DNA from: Planctomycetota bacterium
GTDB taxonomy: Bacteria > Planctomycetota > SZUA-567 > H5-PLA8
DNA: 57,539 nt
NCBI GenBank assembly: GCA_026184295.1
Contig: JAHCJK010000014.1
Span: 1-57,539, forward strand
Reading direction: 5' to 3'
The translations under genes were made by a program, and so were the position numbers. Below, one piece after another: positions 51,005-57,539 of this stretch; within the stretch, counting starts at the first letter, position 1; each line of letters opens with the position of its first letter. The notes under the pieces are model-generated. The model was not told the origin of the DNA, made no database searches, and saw only the letters and a program-made list of their open reading frames with translations.

Positions 51005-51910
51005 ATGGCCATGGACACCTATACCCTCTTCGCGGTCAACATCGACGGCACCCTGATCGATGGGATCACCAACCAGGCCGTCAGCACCGGCCTTCAGATG
51101 GCGCTCAACAAGAACGACGGCAGCCCGCATATCCGCTTTGCCGGCGCCATGGCGGGCAAGCCCACGATCCGCTTTACCACCAAGGCGATCGCGAAAGCCC
51201 TCGCGGCCGTGGGCGCGCTCGGAGCGAGCATCGGGAGTTCCATCACCTTCTTCTTCCAGAAGACGGCCGAATCGGGCCTGCGCGCCGGCAGCGGCGCGCA
51301 CCTGAAGATCGTCGGTTCGGCGGGGCTTGTGGTGCCCCGAACCCTGCGTGCCTCGCAGGACCAGGAAGCCGAGATCGAGTACGAGTACTTCCCGGTCAGC
51401 GCCGACGGTTCCACCGCGCCGCTCACCATCACGACGGGACAGTCCCTCTCGGGGTCTCCGGACAGCGCGCAGAAGTTCACCGTGGGCCCGGCCAAGATCA
51501 ACGGCACCAACGTTCAGCCGCAAAGCATCGAGATCGACTTCGGCCTCAACGTCGTCACGCGCAGCCATTCGGGGTTCTTCTACCTGATCCGCGCGCACAT
51601 CGATTCGGCCGAGCCGAAGATCAAGGTCACCACGCTCGACGCGGGCGTCCTGGCCACGTACACGCTGGCCGGCACCGCGCAGAGCAGCACCGATTCGGTG
51701 TACTACTTCCGCAAACTGCTGGAAGGCGGCGCGCGCACGGCCGACGGCACCGGCGAACACGTCAGCATCACGGTGGACGAAGGCATCATCACCGTCCCGG
51801 ACGTGAACGCGGCCGAAGGCAGCGACGCGCAGGCGACGGTGCAGGAAGACGTGAGTTACGACGGGAGCAACCTGCCGCTGGTGATCAGCACCACGGCCAC
51901 GATCTCCTAG
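51005..51910 (+). CDS. major tail tube protein candidate
   Basis: A 301-residue beta-rich protein directly upstream of the tail chaperone pair and tape-measure-like gene, the usual place for the tail tube protein. YTLFAVNIDGTLIDGITNQAVSTGLQ and repeated Thr/Ser/Val strands fit a tube-protein barrel, and a later TAQSSTDSVYYFRKLLEGG region suits an added domain. AAGGAGG (50988-50994) precedes the start. Family assignment is from position and form. Confidence 0.65.
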   Translation: MAMDTYTLFAVNIDGTLIDGITNQAVSTGLQMALNKNDGSPHIRFAGAMAGKPTIRFTTKAIAKALAAVGALGASIGSSITFFFQKTAESGLRAGSGAHLKIVGSAGLVVPRTLRASQDQEAEIEYEYFPVSADGSTAPLTITTGQSLSGSPDSAQKFTVGPAKINGTNVQPQSIEIDFGLNVVTRSHSGFFYLIRAHIDSAEPKIKVTTLDAGVLATYTLAGTAQSSTDSVYYFRKLLEGGARTADGTGEHVSITVDEGIITVPDVNAAEGSDAQATVQEDVSYDGSNLPLVISTTATIS

Positions 51911-51934
51911 GCCACCTCAGGAAAGGAACCGAGC

Positions 51935-52135
51935 ATGCCCAACGAAAAGGAAACCCCGCCCCTGGCCGTGGCCGACGCGCGCAAGGCCTTCGCGGAAGCC
52001 GACGCCGAATTCGAGGCGCGGGCCAACGAGCACTTGCAGGCGCTCAATCGGAAGAATGCTGCGTGGAAGAAGCGCGACGCGGCAAGCCACGAACTCAACC
52101 GCGCGCTCGCGCAGGCGAAAGGCGGCCAGGCCTGA
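51935..52135 (+). CDS. small helical phage protein of unknown function
   Basis: A 66-residue, highly charged helical protein (DARKAFAEADAEFEARANEH, KKRDAASHELNRALAQ) with an AGGAAAGGA site. Its stop shares one base with the next start (TGATG). A role with the tail chaperones is likely from position; no family is recognised. Confidence 0.55.
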   Translation: MPNEKETPPLAVADARKAFAEADAEFEARANEHLQALNRKNAAWKKRDAASHELNRALAQAKGGQA

Positions 52136-52824
52136 TGCGCGGCTTCTGTTACTTCCTCCCTGGCAAGGCCGCGCGCGCGCAGGATGCCGTGCGCAAGACG
52201 GTGCCCCTCCTGGGCGGCGACGCCGGCGAGATCTCCGTGCGCGGCGTCATGGGCGGCCCGTTCGGCCAGGGCGTCCTCGCCTGGGCGGGCAAGGCCGAAG
52301 GCAACAACTGGGCGATGCAGCCCGACCGGCAGCGCTGGGCCAAGGCCGGCGAATACTTCGTGGGCATGATGCTCGACGCCCGGCCGGGTCCTCAGGATCT
52401 CGCGCGCCCGCGCCAGACGCCTGGACTCGACCTGGCGATCGGCGGCCAGGCCTGGCACGTTCCGCAGCTTCGCGGCCTGCCGCGCACCTTCGTGCTGGAC
52501 GGCGACGGCCAGATCGTCAAGCGCGTGGCCTCGCCGGCCTTCCGGGATCTCTGGGAGCGCGCCGATCTTTTCTTCCGCGTCCTGCTGGGGCAAGACGACG
52601 GGAAGGTCGGGGACCAGTGGCTCTTCGAAACGGCGGTGCTGGCGCTGGGGATCAACTACCGGATCGGACCCGTCGAAGCGGCGATGCTCGAACTGATCGA
52701 CACGAGCGCCATGGTGGAGGTCCTCAAGATCGTAATCGACTGGTCCGCCATCGAGGAAGCCTGCAAAAAAAAACAGCAGGCCTCGGAGTCCAGTGGCGAA
52801 ACCTCGCCTTCCTCGACTGGCTGA
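52135..52824 (+). CDS. tail assembly chaperone (gpG-like), frame 0 product
   Basis: A 229-residue protein between the tail tube and tape-measure-like genes, in the position of lambda gpG. It is rich in Gly/Trp/Phe (FCYFLPGKAARA, AWAGKAEGNNWAM) and ends in an acidic Lys-to-Ser/Thr tail after a run of nine A residues. The G/GT chaperones bind the tape measure and help wrap the tube. The A-run lies 16 codons before the stop, and the minus-one frame continues 63 codons with phage-like sequence, so a longer fusion is expected. Confidence 0.75.
   Translation: MRGFCYFLPGKAARAQDAVRKTVPLLGGDAGEISVRGVMGGPFGQGVLAWAGKAEGNNWAMQPDRQRWAKAGEYFVGMMLDARPGPQDLARPRQTPGLDLAIGGQAWHVPQLRGLPRTFVLDGDGQIVKRVASPAFRDLWERADLFFRVLLGQDDGKVGDQWLFETAVLALGINYRIGPVEAAMLELIDTSAMVEVLKIVIDWSAIEEACKKKQQASESSGETSPSSTG
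52765..52773 (+). promoter_or_regulatory. probable programmed -1 frameshift site (A9) in the tail chaperone gene
   Basis: Nine consecutive A residues encode three lysine codons in frame 0 (AAA AAA AAA CAG). Slipping one base back continues as Thr-Ala-Gly-Leu-Gly-Val-Gln-Trp to a stop at 52962-52964, adding 63 residues (WRNLAFLDWLRGRAPDYPP) and giving a fusion of about 276. The extension overlaps the tape-measure-like start. This mirrors lambda gpG/gpGT. Confidence 0.75.
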
Positions 52825-52903
52825 GGGGGCGCGCGCCGGACTATCCGCCCACGATCGGAGAACGGGCGGCGGCCGAAGTGCTGCATAACCGGGAGTGCGA
52901 CCG

Positions 52904-54190
52904 ATGGGCGATGTCTTCATCCGCTGCGATGCTGAAACTGCTCGCGCGGTCCAAAACCTCCTGAAGGTCGCCGGAGCCGAAGAGAAGATCGGCGAAAACG
53001 CCAAGAAGGCGAAGCAGAGCACCGGCGAACTGGATAAGGCCTTCAACGAACTGAGCCGCAAAGCCACGGACTTCCAGGGCCTGCTCGCGCAGTTCGTCCG
53101 CATCGATCCCTTCACCGCGCTTCAGGCCGGCCTCTCGGTTCTCAAGGCCGAATTCGACGCCACGACCGGCAAGGCGCGCGAGTTCCGCGAAGAGCTGCTG
53201 AAGGTGGCCAGCGGCAGCGGCGACTTCTTCCAACGCGAAAAACTCGCGCAGGGCTTGAAGAATTTCAGGGCTCCCGTGACGGGCCTCGCGGAACGAACGG
53301 CCGCGTTCGATGCGGTCAGCGACGCGACCGGCGGGACGCTGGACGAACGGCTTGCCTTGGCCGAACAGGCGTCGCGCGCGAAGGCCTTCCGCGCCGATCC
53401 GCGCGAGTTCGGCGATCAGCTCGGGGAAATGAAGAACATCTTCAAGGATCTGAGCCTGGACGATCTCGCGGACCTCACCGAATTCACCCGCCAGAACGTC
53501 GATAAATTCAAGGGCAAGCTCGACAAAGGCGGCTTCAAGTTCCTGAACGAATTCGTGGCCAGCGGCGGCGACAAGGACGAAGGCCTTTCCCTCCTGCTGT
53601 CCAGTTTTCAGGCACGGCAGGGCACCGAAGGCGCGAGCGCCATCCTGGAAGCGCTGACCGCCAAGAAGGAATTCCAGCCGCTCAAGATGGGCCAGGGGCT
53701 TTCCGCGGAAGAGAAGGCCGAACGGCAATTCTACGGGATGAGCTTTTCGGAGCGCCTGGCCGCCCTGCGCGCCGACCCTTCCTTGCGCGAACAGGTGTTG
53801 GGCAGCCGGGCGGGAACCGCGAAGGCCATCTTCGATCAGGACGCGACGGCCTTCCGGACGGGCGCCGAAGAGGCCCAGCGGGGCAACCTCTTCGAGCGCC
53901 AGATTGCCAGCGGGATGCAGGATGATGTCAACAAAAAGGAGGCCGAGCGGATCAAGCGCGAGATTGCGGGCGAGCGCGCCGGTGAATTCCTCTCTCCATT
54001 GGATGTCGCCATCGAGAAGGAGCGCACGCAGGTGACCGAGTACGGCGGCGGAAACGAATACTTGGGGTACGCCGTCACCAACAATCCGTTCGTTCAGATG
54101 TACGAGTCGATCCGGAAACTTTCGAAGGCCTTCGATGACCACCGCGCATCCTTGGAGCAGGCCAAACCCGGCACGAGCACGGAGCACTGA
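52904..54190 (+). CDS. tape-measure-like tail protein
   Basis: A 428-residue, almost wholly helical protein (ATG at 52904, GGGAG 8 bases upstream). Heptad-rich runs include EEKIGENAKKAKQSTGELDKAF and EAERIKREIAGERAGEF. It follows the frameshifted chaperone, the canonical position for the tape measure. It is short for the family and lacks an evident membrane segment or lytic-transglycosylase domain, so the tail would be short, or the protein has another tail role. Confidence 0.6.
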   Translation: MGDVFIRCDAETARAVQNLLKVAGAEEKIGENAKKAKQSTGELDKAFNELSRKATDFQGLLAQFVRIDPFTALQAGLSVLKAEFDATTGKAREFREELLKVASGSGDFFQREKLAQGLKNFRAPVTGLAERTAAFDAVSDATGGTLDERLALAEQASRAKAFRADPREFGDQLGEMKNIFKDLSLDDLADLTEFTRQNVDKFKGKLDKGGFKFLNEFVASGGDKDEGLSLLLSSFQARQGTEGASAILEALTAKKEFQPLKMGQGLSAEEKAERQFYGMSFSERLAALRADPSLREQVLGSRAGTAKAIFDQDATAFRTGAEEAQRGNLFERQIASGMQDDVNKKEAERIKREIAGERAGEFLSPLDVAIEKERTQVTEYGGGNEYLGYAVTNNPFVQMYESIRKLSKAFDDHRASLEQAKPGTSTEH

Positions 54191-54567
54191 TGTCCAGCAT
54201 CGGCAGCGCCCAATTCTACCTGCTCACCGGCCGCGTGAACCCGCAGACGCCCGGCCTGGAGGACATCACGCGCGACAACATCGACGGGCAGGGCTACCGG
54301 CTCAGGGCCGAAAAGTCTGCCGTCACGCAGCACCAAAGCGAAGCGGATACCGACACGGCCGCCAACGCGAAGGATCTCGAAGCCAGCTATGCCGCGCTGG
54401 TGGGGACGCTGCAAACCGTGACCTACGACGACGGCCAGCAGGTGAACAACGTGGCCGTGCTGGGCGTCCAGGTCGCGTCGGTGCAAAAGGTCGAAACGCC
54501 GGTGGGCGGGATCGCGGCCGGCCATTGGGTGGTCAGAGCCACCTGGCAGCTTCAGGGCACCGAATAG
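54190..54567 (+). CDS. small phage tail protein of unknown function
   Basis: A 125-residue protein overlapping the previous stop by TGATG. Beta-rich with a helical mid-part (ADTDTAANAKDLEASYAALVG) and a closing WVVRATWQLQ strand. It resembles small tail or baseplate proteins between tape measure and fibre genes, but no family is identified. A 71-base G/T-rich gap follows before the next start. Confidence 0.5.
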   Translation: MSSIGSAQFYLLTGRVNPQTPGLEDITRDNIDGQGYRLRAEKSAVTQHQSEADTDTAANAKDLEASYAALVGTLQTVTYDDGQQVNNVAVLGVQVASVQKVETPVGGIAAGHWVVRATWQLQGTE

Positions 54568-54638
54568 TGCGTGGTTCGTAGTTTGGCGTTTTCGTTTTGT
54601 TTGGTTCTTGGTTTCTTTGCGTTTGGAGTTTGGCGTCC

Positions 54639-55187
54639 ATGGTTACGTTCGGCGAAACCATCCAGCTTGGCGAGAACGCCTACCGGGTCACCTGGTCCAG
54701 CGATCTCGGCAGCCCGCCGCCCGACGGGTACCGCGTCTACCGCAACGGCGTGCTGGCGGGCGCGGGCACGCTCGAGGAAATGGATTTCACGCTCGAACCG
54801 GGCGAAAGCCTGGTGATCGAGGTCCTGGACGAGGCCGATCAGGAGCCGGCGACGGCCTTCCCCAACCGCATGACGCTCGGCTGGAAGCCCGTCGCGGCCA
54901 CGCGCGAGTACCGCGTCGAAGAGTACGTCGGGGGGTCCTGGATCGCGCGCAAGGCCGTGCCCGAGGACGGCAGCCCGTACTACCGGTGGGAGTCCAGGCC
55001 TCTGGAGGACGACACGACGCACCAGTTCCGCGTGATTCCGGTGGGCACGAACGGCAACGACGGCTCGGCCCTTTCCTTCTCGGCCCTGATGGTCCGCTAC
55101 CCCGATCCGCCGATCGCGGATGCCGATCTCGCGGGCCGGTTCTCCTACGATCCCGACGCGCAGGAGGTCACGATCTCCGATGCCTGA
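54639..55187 (+). CDS. phage tail/baseplate protein with fibronectin type III-like domains
   Basis: A 182-residue protein with two tandem beta-sandwich-like segments: the first with VTWSSDLGSPPPDGYRVYRNG and the second with MTLGWKPVAATREYRVEEY and THQFRVIPVGTNGND, both fibronectin-III-like patterns. Such modules are frequent in tail tip and fibre proteins and aid weak surface binding. The ATG at 54639 has a distant GGAG; an upstream TTG start at 54597 is possible. It overlaps the next gene by 8 bases. Confidence 0.68.
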   Translation: MVTFGETIQLGENAYRVTWSSDLGSPPPDGYRVYRNGVLAGAGTLEEMDFTLEPGESLVIEVLDEADQEPATAFPNRMTLGWKPVAATREYRVEEYVGGSWIARKAVPEDGSPYYRWESRPLEDDTTHQFRVIPVGTNGNDGSALSFSALMVRYPDPPIADADLAGRFSYDPDAQEVTISDA

Positions 55188-56214
55188 GATCCACACGCGC
55201 GCGGATAGCCTGCGCGTCTACCTCAGCGGAGCCGCCAGCGACGGCGGGGCGCAGGCCTCGCCGGCCGCCGCGCTGGGCAACTACCGTGGCAGCACGCTCG
55301 CGCAGTGGCTCGGCATCCTGGGCGGGCTCGAGAACGTTTCCATCCTCTTCGCCTCGGGCCTGAACGGGTCCGGGGAAGGCGCGCTTCAAAGCGACGGCGA
55401 AGGCAACCTCCGTTGGACCGCGCCGGGCGGAACCTCGCCGGGCAGCTACGTGGCGGTGGGCAACGGGGAAACGAAGATCCTGGAAGACCGCGCCGATCGC
55501 GGCAAGTTCCTGGTGGTCGGCCGCTCGGGTTCCGCGCCGGCCGCGCAGACGCGCACGATCGTGCTTACCGATGTCTTCAACAACCTCTGGAACAACGTGC
55601 CGGAAGCCGAGAGCGCCGCCGGCGCGGATGCGTACCGGGGATTGATCCTGAAGAACGAGTCCGAGGACGCGCTTTCGGATCTGATCCTCTGGATCGGCAC
55701 GCTGGGCGCGTCGAAGGTCAGCGCCGGCGCGCAGCTCGGGGGCAGCGGTTCGGGCACCCTGGGCCTGGGCGGCTCGAACAAGTTCCACGGCTGGCCGCGT
55801 TCGGGCTTCGTGCGCATCGAAGACAGCGGCGGAACCTTGCGCGAGATCGCGTACTACGCGAGCCGCACCGACACGCAGCTTGCCGTGCCGGCGGCCGGGC
55901 GCGGGCTCCTGGGCACATCGGCCGATGCCGGCGCTTCGGACGACTTGATCTACCCGGTGCCGGGCCTGCGCATCGGCGTCGAAGCACCCAGCGCGCAGCC
56001 GGACGGGTACATCCAGACGATCGCGGATGAGAACACCGAGCCCGCCGGGATCTCCTGGGAGACGGGCATCACGGCCGAAACGGGCCTGGTGGTCGGCAGC
56101 CTGGCGGCCGGCGAGATCCTGGGCCTGTGGGTGCATCGCGCGGTGATCGCGGGCCACGCGGCGGCCGGCAGCGTGCGCGGCAAACTGAAATGGACGTTCG
56201 GGGCGGCGGCTTGA
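55180..56214 (+). CDS. phage tail/baseplate or receptor-contact protein
   Basis: A 344-residue protein (ATG at 55180, AGGAGG 12 bases upstream). It is Gly/Ala/Ser-rich and beta-strand-rich (GNYRGSTLAQWLGILGGLEN, QLAVPAAGRGLLGTSADAG), with the character of tail tip or fibre-attachment proteins. No enzymatic motif is evident. The position just before the fibre gene supports a baseplate role. Confidence 0.55.
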   Translation: MPEIHTRADSLRVYLSGAASDGGAQASPAAALGNYRGSTLAQWLGILGGLENVSILFASGLNGSGEGALQSDGEGNLRWTAPGGTSPGSYVAVGNGETKILEDRADRGKFLVVGRSGSAPAAQTRTIVLTDVFNNLWNNVPEAESAAGADAYRGLILKNESEDALSDLILWIGTLGASKVSAGAQLGGSGSGTLGLGGSNKFHGWPRSGFVRIEDSGGTLREIAYYASRTDTQLAVPAAGRGLLGTSADAGASDDLIYPVPGLRIGVEAPSAQPDGYIQTIADENTEPAGISWETGITAETGLVVGSLAAGEILGLWVHRAVIAGHAAAGSVRGKLKWTFGAAA

Positions 56215-56228
56215 ACGGAGGTTGAACG

Positions 56229-57539
56229 ATGGCCGGACCATTCATGGCGGATCGCGTTAAGGAAACCACGACCACGACGGGGACGGGCACGCTCGACCTC
56301 GACGGCGCGGTCGAAGGGTTCCAGCGCTTCGTGGACGGGATCGCCAGCGGCAACACCTGCTATTACTGCATCACGGACGGCGCCGATTGGGAGATCGGCA
56401 TCGGCACCGTGACCGAAGGCTCCCCGGACACGCTCTCGCGCGATTCGGTCCTCAAGAGTTCCAACGGCAACGCGGCCGTCGATTGGGGCGCGGGGGAAAA
56501 GGAAGTCTGGGTCACTTGGCCGGCTGAACTTCCGGTCAATCGTCTGGCGGCGGCGGACGAAGTGCTCGACATGAACGGCTGGAACATCGCCGGCGTCGCC
56601 GATCCCGTGGAACCGCAGGACGCCGCGACGAAGCAGTACGTGGACGACGAGATCGCCGGGCTCGACCTCGACGAACTCGGCGCCCCGACCGGTTCGGTCG
56701 ATATGGACGGCCAGAAGATCGTCAACCTAGCTTCGCCGGCTTCGGCCAACGATGCCGTCAACAAATCGTACGTGGATGCCCTGATCAACGGCTTCGACGT
56801 GAAGCAGAGCGTGCGCGCGGCCACGACGGCCAATATCACGCTGAGCGGTGAACAGACGATCGACGGCGTGGCTTGCGTGGCCGGCGACCGCGTGTTGGTG
56901 AAGAATCAGAGCACGGCGTCGCAGAACGGCGTCTACGTGGTGGCCTCGGGTTCGTGGACGCGCGCGACCGATGCGGACGCCGATGCCGAAGTCACCGCAG
57001 GGCTTTGGGTGCGCGTGGAGGAAGGCACGAGCAACGGAGACACGGGCTGGCTCCTGACGACCAACAACCCGATTACGGTCGGCTCCACGTCGCTCACCTT
57101 CACGCAATTTCCGACGGCGACGGGCGGCTCGCACGCCAGCTCGCACGAGAACGGCGGCGGCGATGAAATCAGCGTCGCGGGGCTCTCGGGCGAACTGGCC
57201 GACGATCAGCCCGCGAAGATCAACGGCTTGACCGCAAAGACAAACGCACTCCATCCTGAATCCGATGTGCTGGTGGCCTATGACAGCGTGGCGGGGGCGA
57301 ATCGGAAATTGGCCGTTGCACCGATGTTGGGCCGCCGAAATGTCCTGTTGAATGGCGATTTTCAGGTTGCCCAACGCGGAGCAACGCAGGGCGTAACGCA
57401 GAATGGAACATGTAGCGCGGGCAGCGCGGTCATTACGGGCCTTGCCAGCACTGCGAATATCAGGATTGGATACAACGTCATCAGCGACCGCATTCCATCC
57501 GGGCGTACGGTTGTTTCCATTGATTCTGCAAGCCAAGTC
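56229..57539 (+). CDS. tail fibre protein, 3' end outside the window
   Basis: The frame from the ATG at 56229 runs 437 codons to the window edge without a stop. It contains tail-fibre repeats ending in the signature DAATKQYVDDEI and DAVNKSYVDALI, each preceded by a DMNG or DMDG turn; these are typical of phage T4 gp37- and lambda Stf-like fibres. Then come Thr/Ser/Gly-rich beta segments. It should recognise the host surface, with the receptor domain lying beyond the window. Confidence 0.85.
   Translation, partial: MAGPFMADRVKETTTTTGTGTLDLDGAVEGFQRFVDGIASGNTCYYCITDGADWEIGIGTVTEGSPDTLSRDSVLKSSNGNAAVDWGAGEKEVWVTWPAELPVNRLAAADEVLDMNGWNIAGVADPVEPQDAATKQYVDDEIAGLDLDELGAPTGSVDMDGQKIVNLASPASANDAVNKSYVDALINGFDVKQSVRAATTANITLSGEQTIDGVACVAGDRVLVKNQSTASQNGVYVVASGSWTRATDADADAEVTAGLWVRVEEGTSNGDTGWLLTTNNPITVGSTSLTFTQFPTATGGSHASSHENGGGDEISVAGLSGELADDQPAKINGLTAKTNALHPESDVLVAYDSVAGANRKLAVAPMLGRRNVLLNGDFQVAQRGATQGVTQNGTCSAGSAVITGLASTANIRIGYNVISDRIPSGRTVVSIDSASQV

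Larger units (their letters stand above)
32639..57539 (+). mobile_element. siphovirus-like prophage integrated at a tRNA-Glu-like 3' end, right side outside the window
   Basis: From the tRNA remnant to the right edge all genes lie on the plus strand, many joined by ATGA overlaps. The order is the usual lambda-type one: DNA modification and replication, terminase, portal, protease, capsid, lysis-like genes, head-tail and tail genes, tape-measure-like protein, fibre. GpA-type terminase and lambda-type portal indicate a lambda-like head module; a frameshifted tail chaperone followed by a tape-measure-like gene indicates a long non-contractile tail. Structural genes are full length with no stop-codon decay, so the element could be active. 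No integrase, repressor, endolysin or right attachment site is present. Confidence 0.9.

Overview
The window is GC-rich, compact bacterial DNA. The left part (about 1-32,600) reads as host chromosome of a Gram-negative bacterium: there is a C-terminal outer-membrane-type beta-barrel protein, type IV prepilin-like genes, a MASE1/CHASE hybrid histidine kinase, and an AraC regulator divergent from a PhyH-type oxygenase, a pairing common in Planctomycetes, Lentisphaerae and Verrucomicrobia relatives. A PVC-type or neighbouring candidate phylum is my best guess, but the sequence does not fix the taxon.

Host regions. (1) 1-6,615, signalling: a truncated HDOD protein, a CheY-like receiver, a PilZ-like protein with a CheC/CheX-type phosphatase motif, and a 1,339-residue hybrid kinase with two receivers and an Hpt domain. 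(2) 6,725-12,662, minus strand: an NAD/ADP-ribose operon starting from a near-consensus promoter covered by two palindromes, then an NrtR-type Nudix regulator, a PARG-like macro-fold protein, an ADP-ribosylglycohydrolase, an SPFH protein, an NAD-kinase-like protein and an RpiR/SIS regulator. This is the most system-like host locus. (3) 12,718-14,579: AraC regulator and PhyH-family oxygenase, divergent. (4) 14,770-24,583: TPR/beta-barrel protein, ECF sigma factor with no ordinary start codon, overlapping anti-sigma-like protein with extreme low-complexity tail, then a five-gene prepilin-like operon. (5) 24,590-30,286: LysR regulator divergent from a Pst-type ABC transporter operon that ends in a phosphonoacetate-hydrolase-like enzyme. 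(6) 30,320-32,451: an alpha/beta hydrolase and a membrane-anchored coiled-coil protein.

At 32,639-32,664 lies an orphan 3' end of a tRNA-Glu-like gene (minus strand). Its T-stem pairing breaks exactly where foreign sequence begins, so it looks like the left attachment site of an integrated element. From there to the right edge every gene is on the plus strand and forms a tailed-phage (siphovirus-like) prophage: C5-cytosine and N6-adenine methyltransferases, metallopeptidase, primase-like protein and D5/SF3 helicase; then terminase small and large subunits, gpW-like protein, portal, protease/scaffold, decoration protein and capsid; then a holin-like membrane protein, a patatin-like phospholipase and a lipoprotein; then head-tail and tail genes with a probable programmed frameshift, tape-measure-like protein and tail fibre. 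No integrase, repressor or right attachment site is visible; they should lie to the right.

Points most worth following: the NrtR-controlled ADP-ribose/SPFH/NAD-kinase operon, the LysR-Pst-PhnA phosphonate locus, the phospholipase in the phage lysis position, and a duplicated palindrome bracketing the prophage gpW-portal pair.
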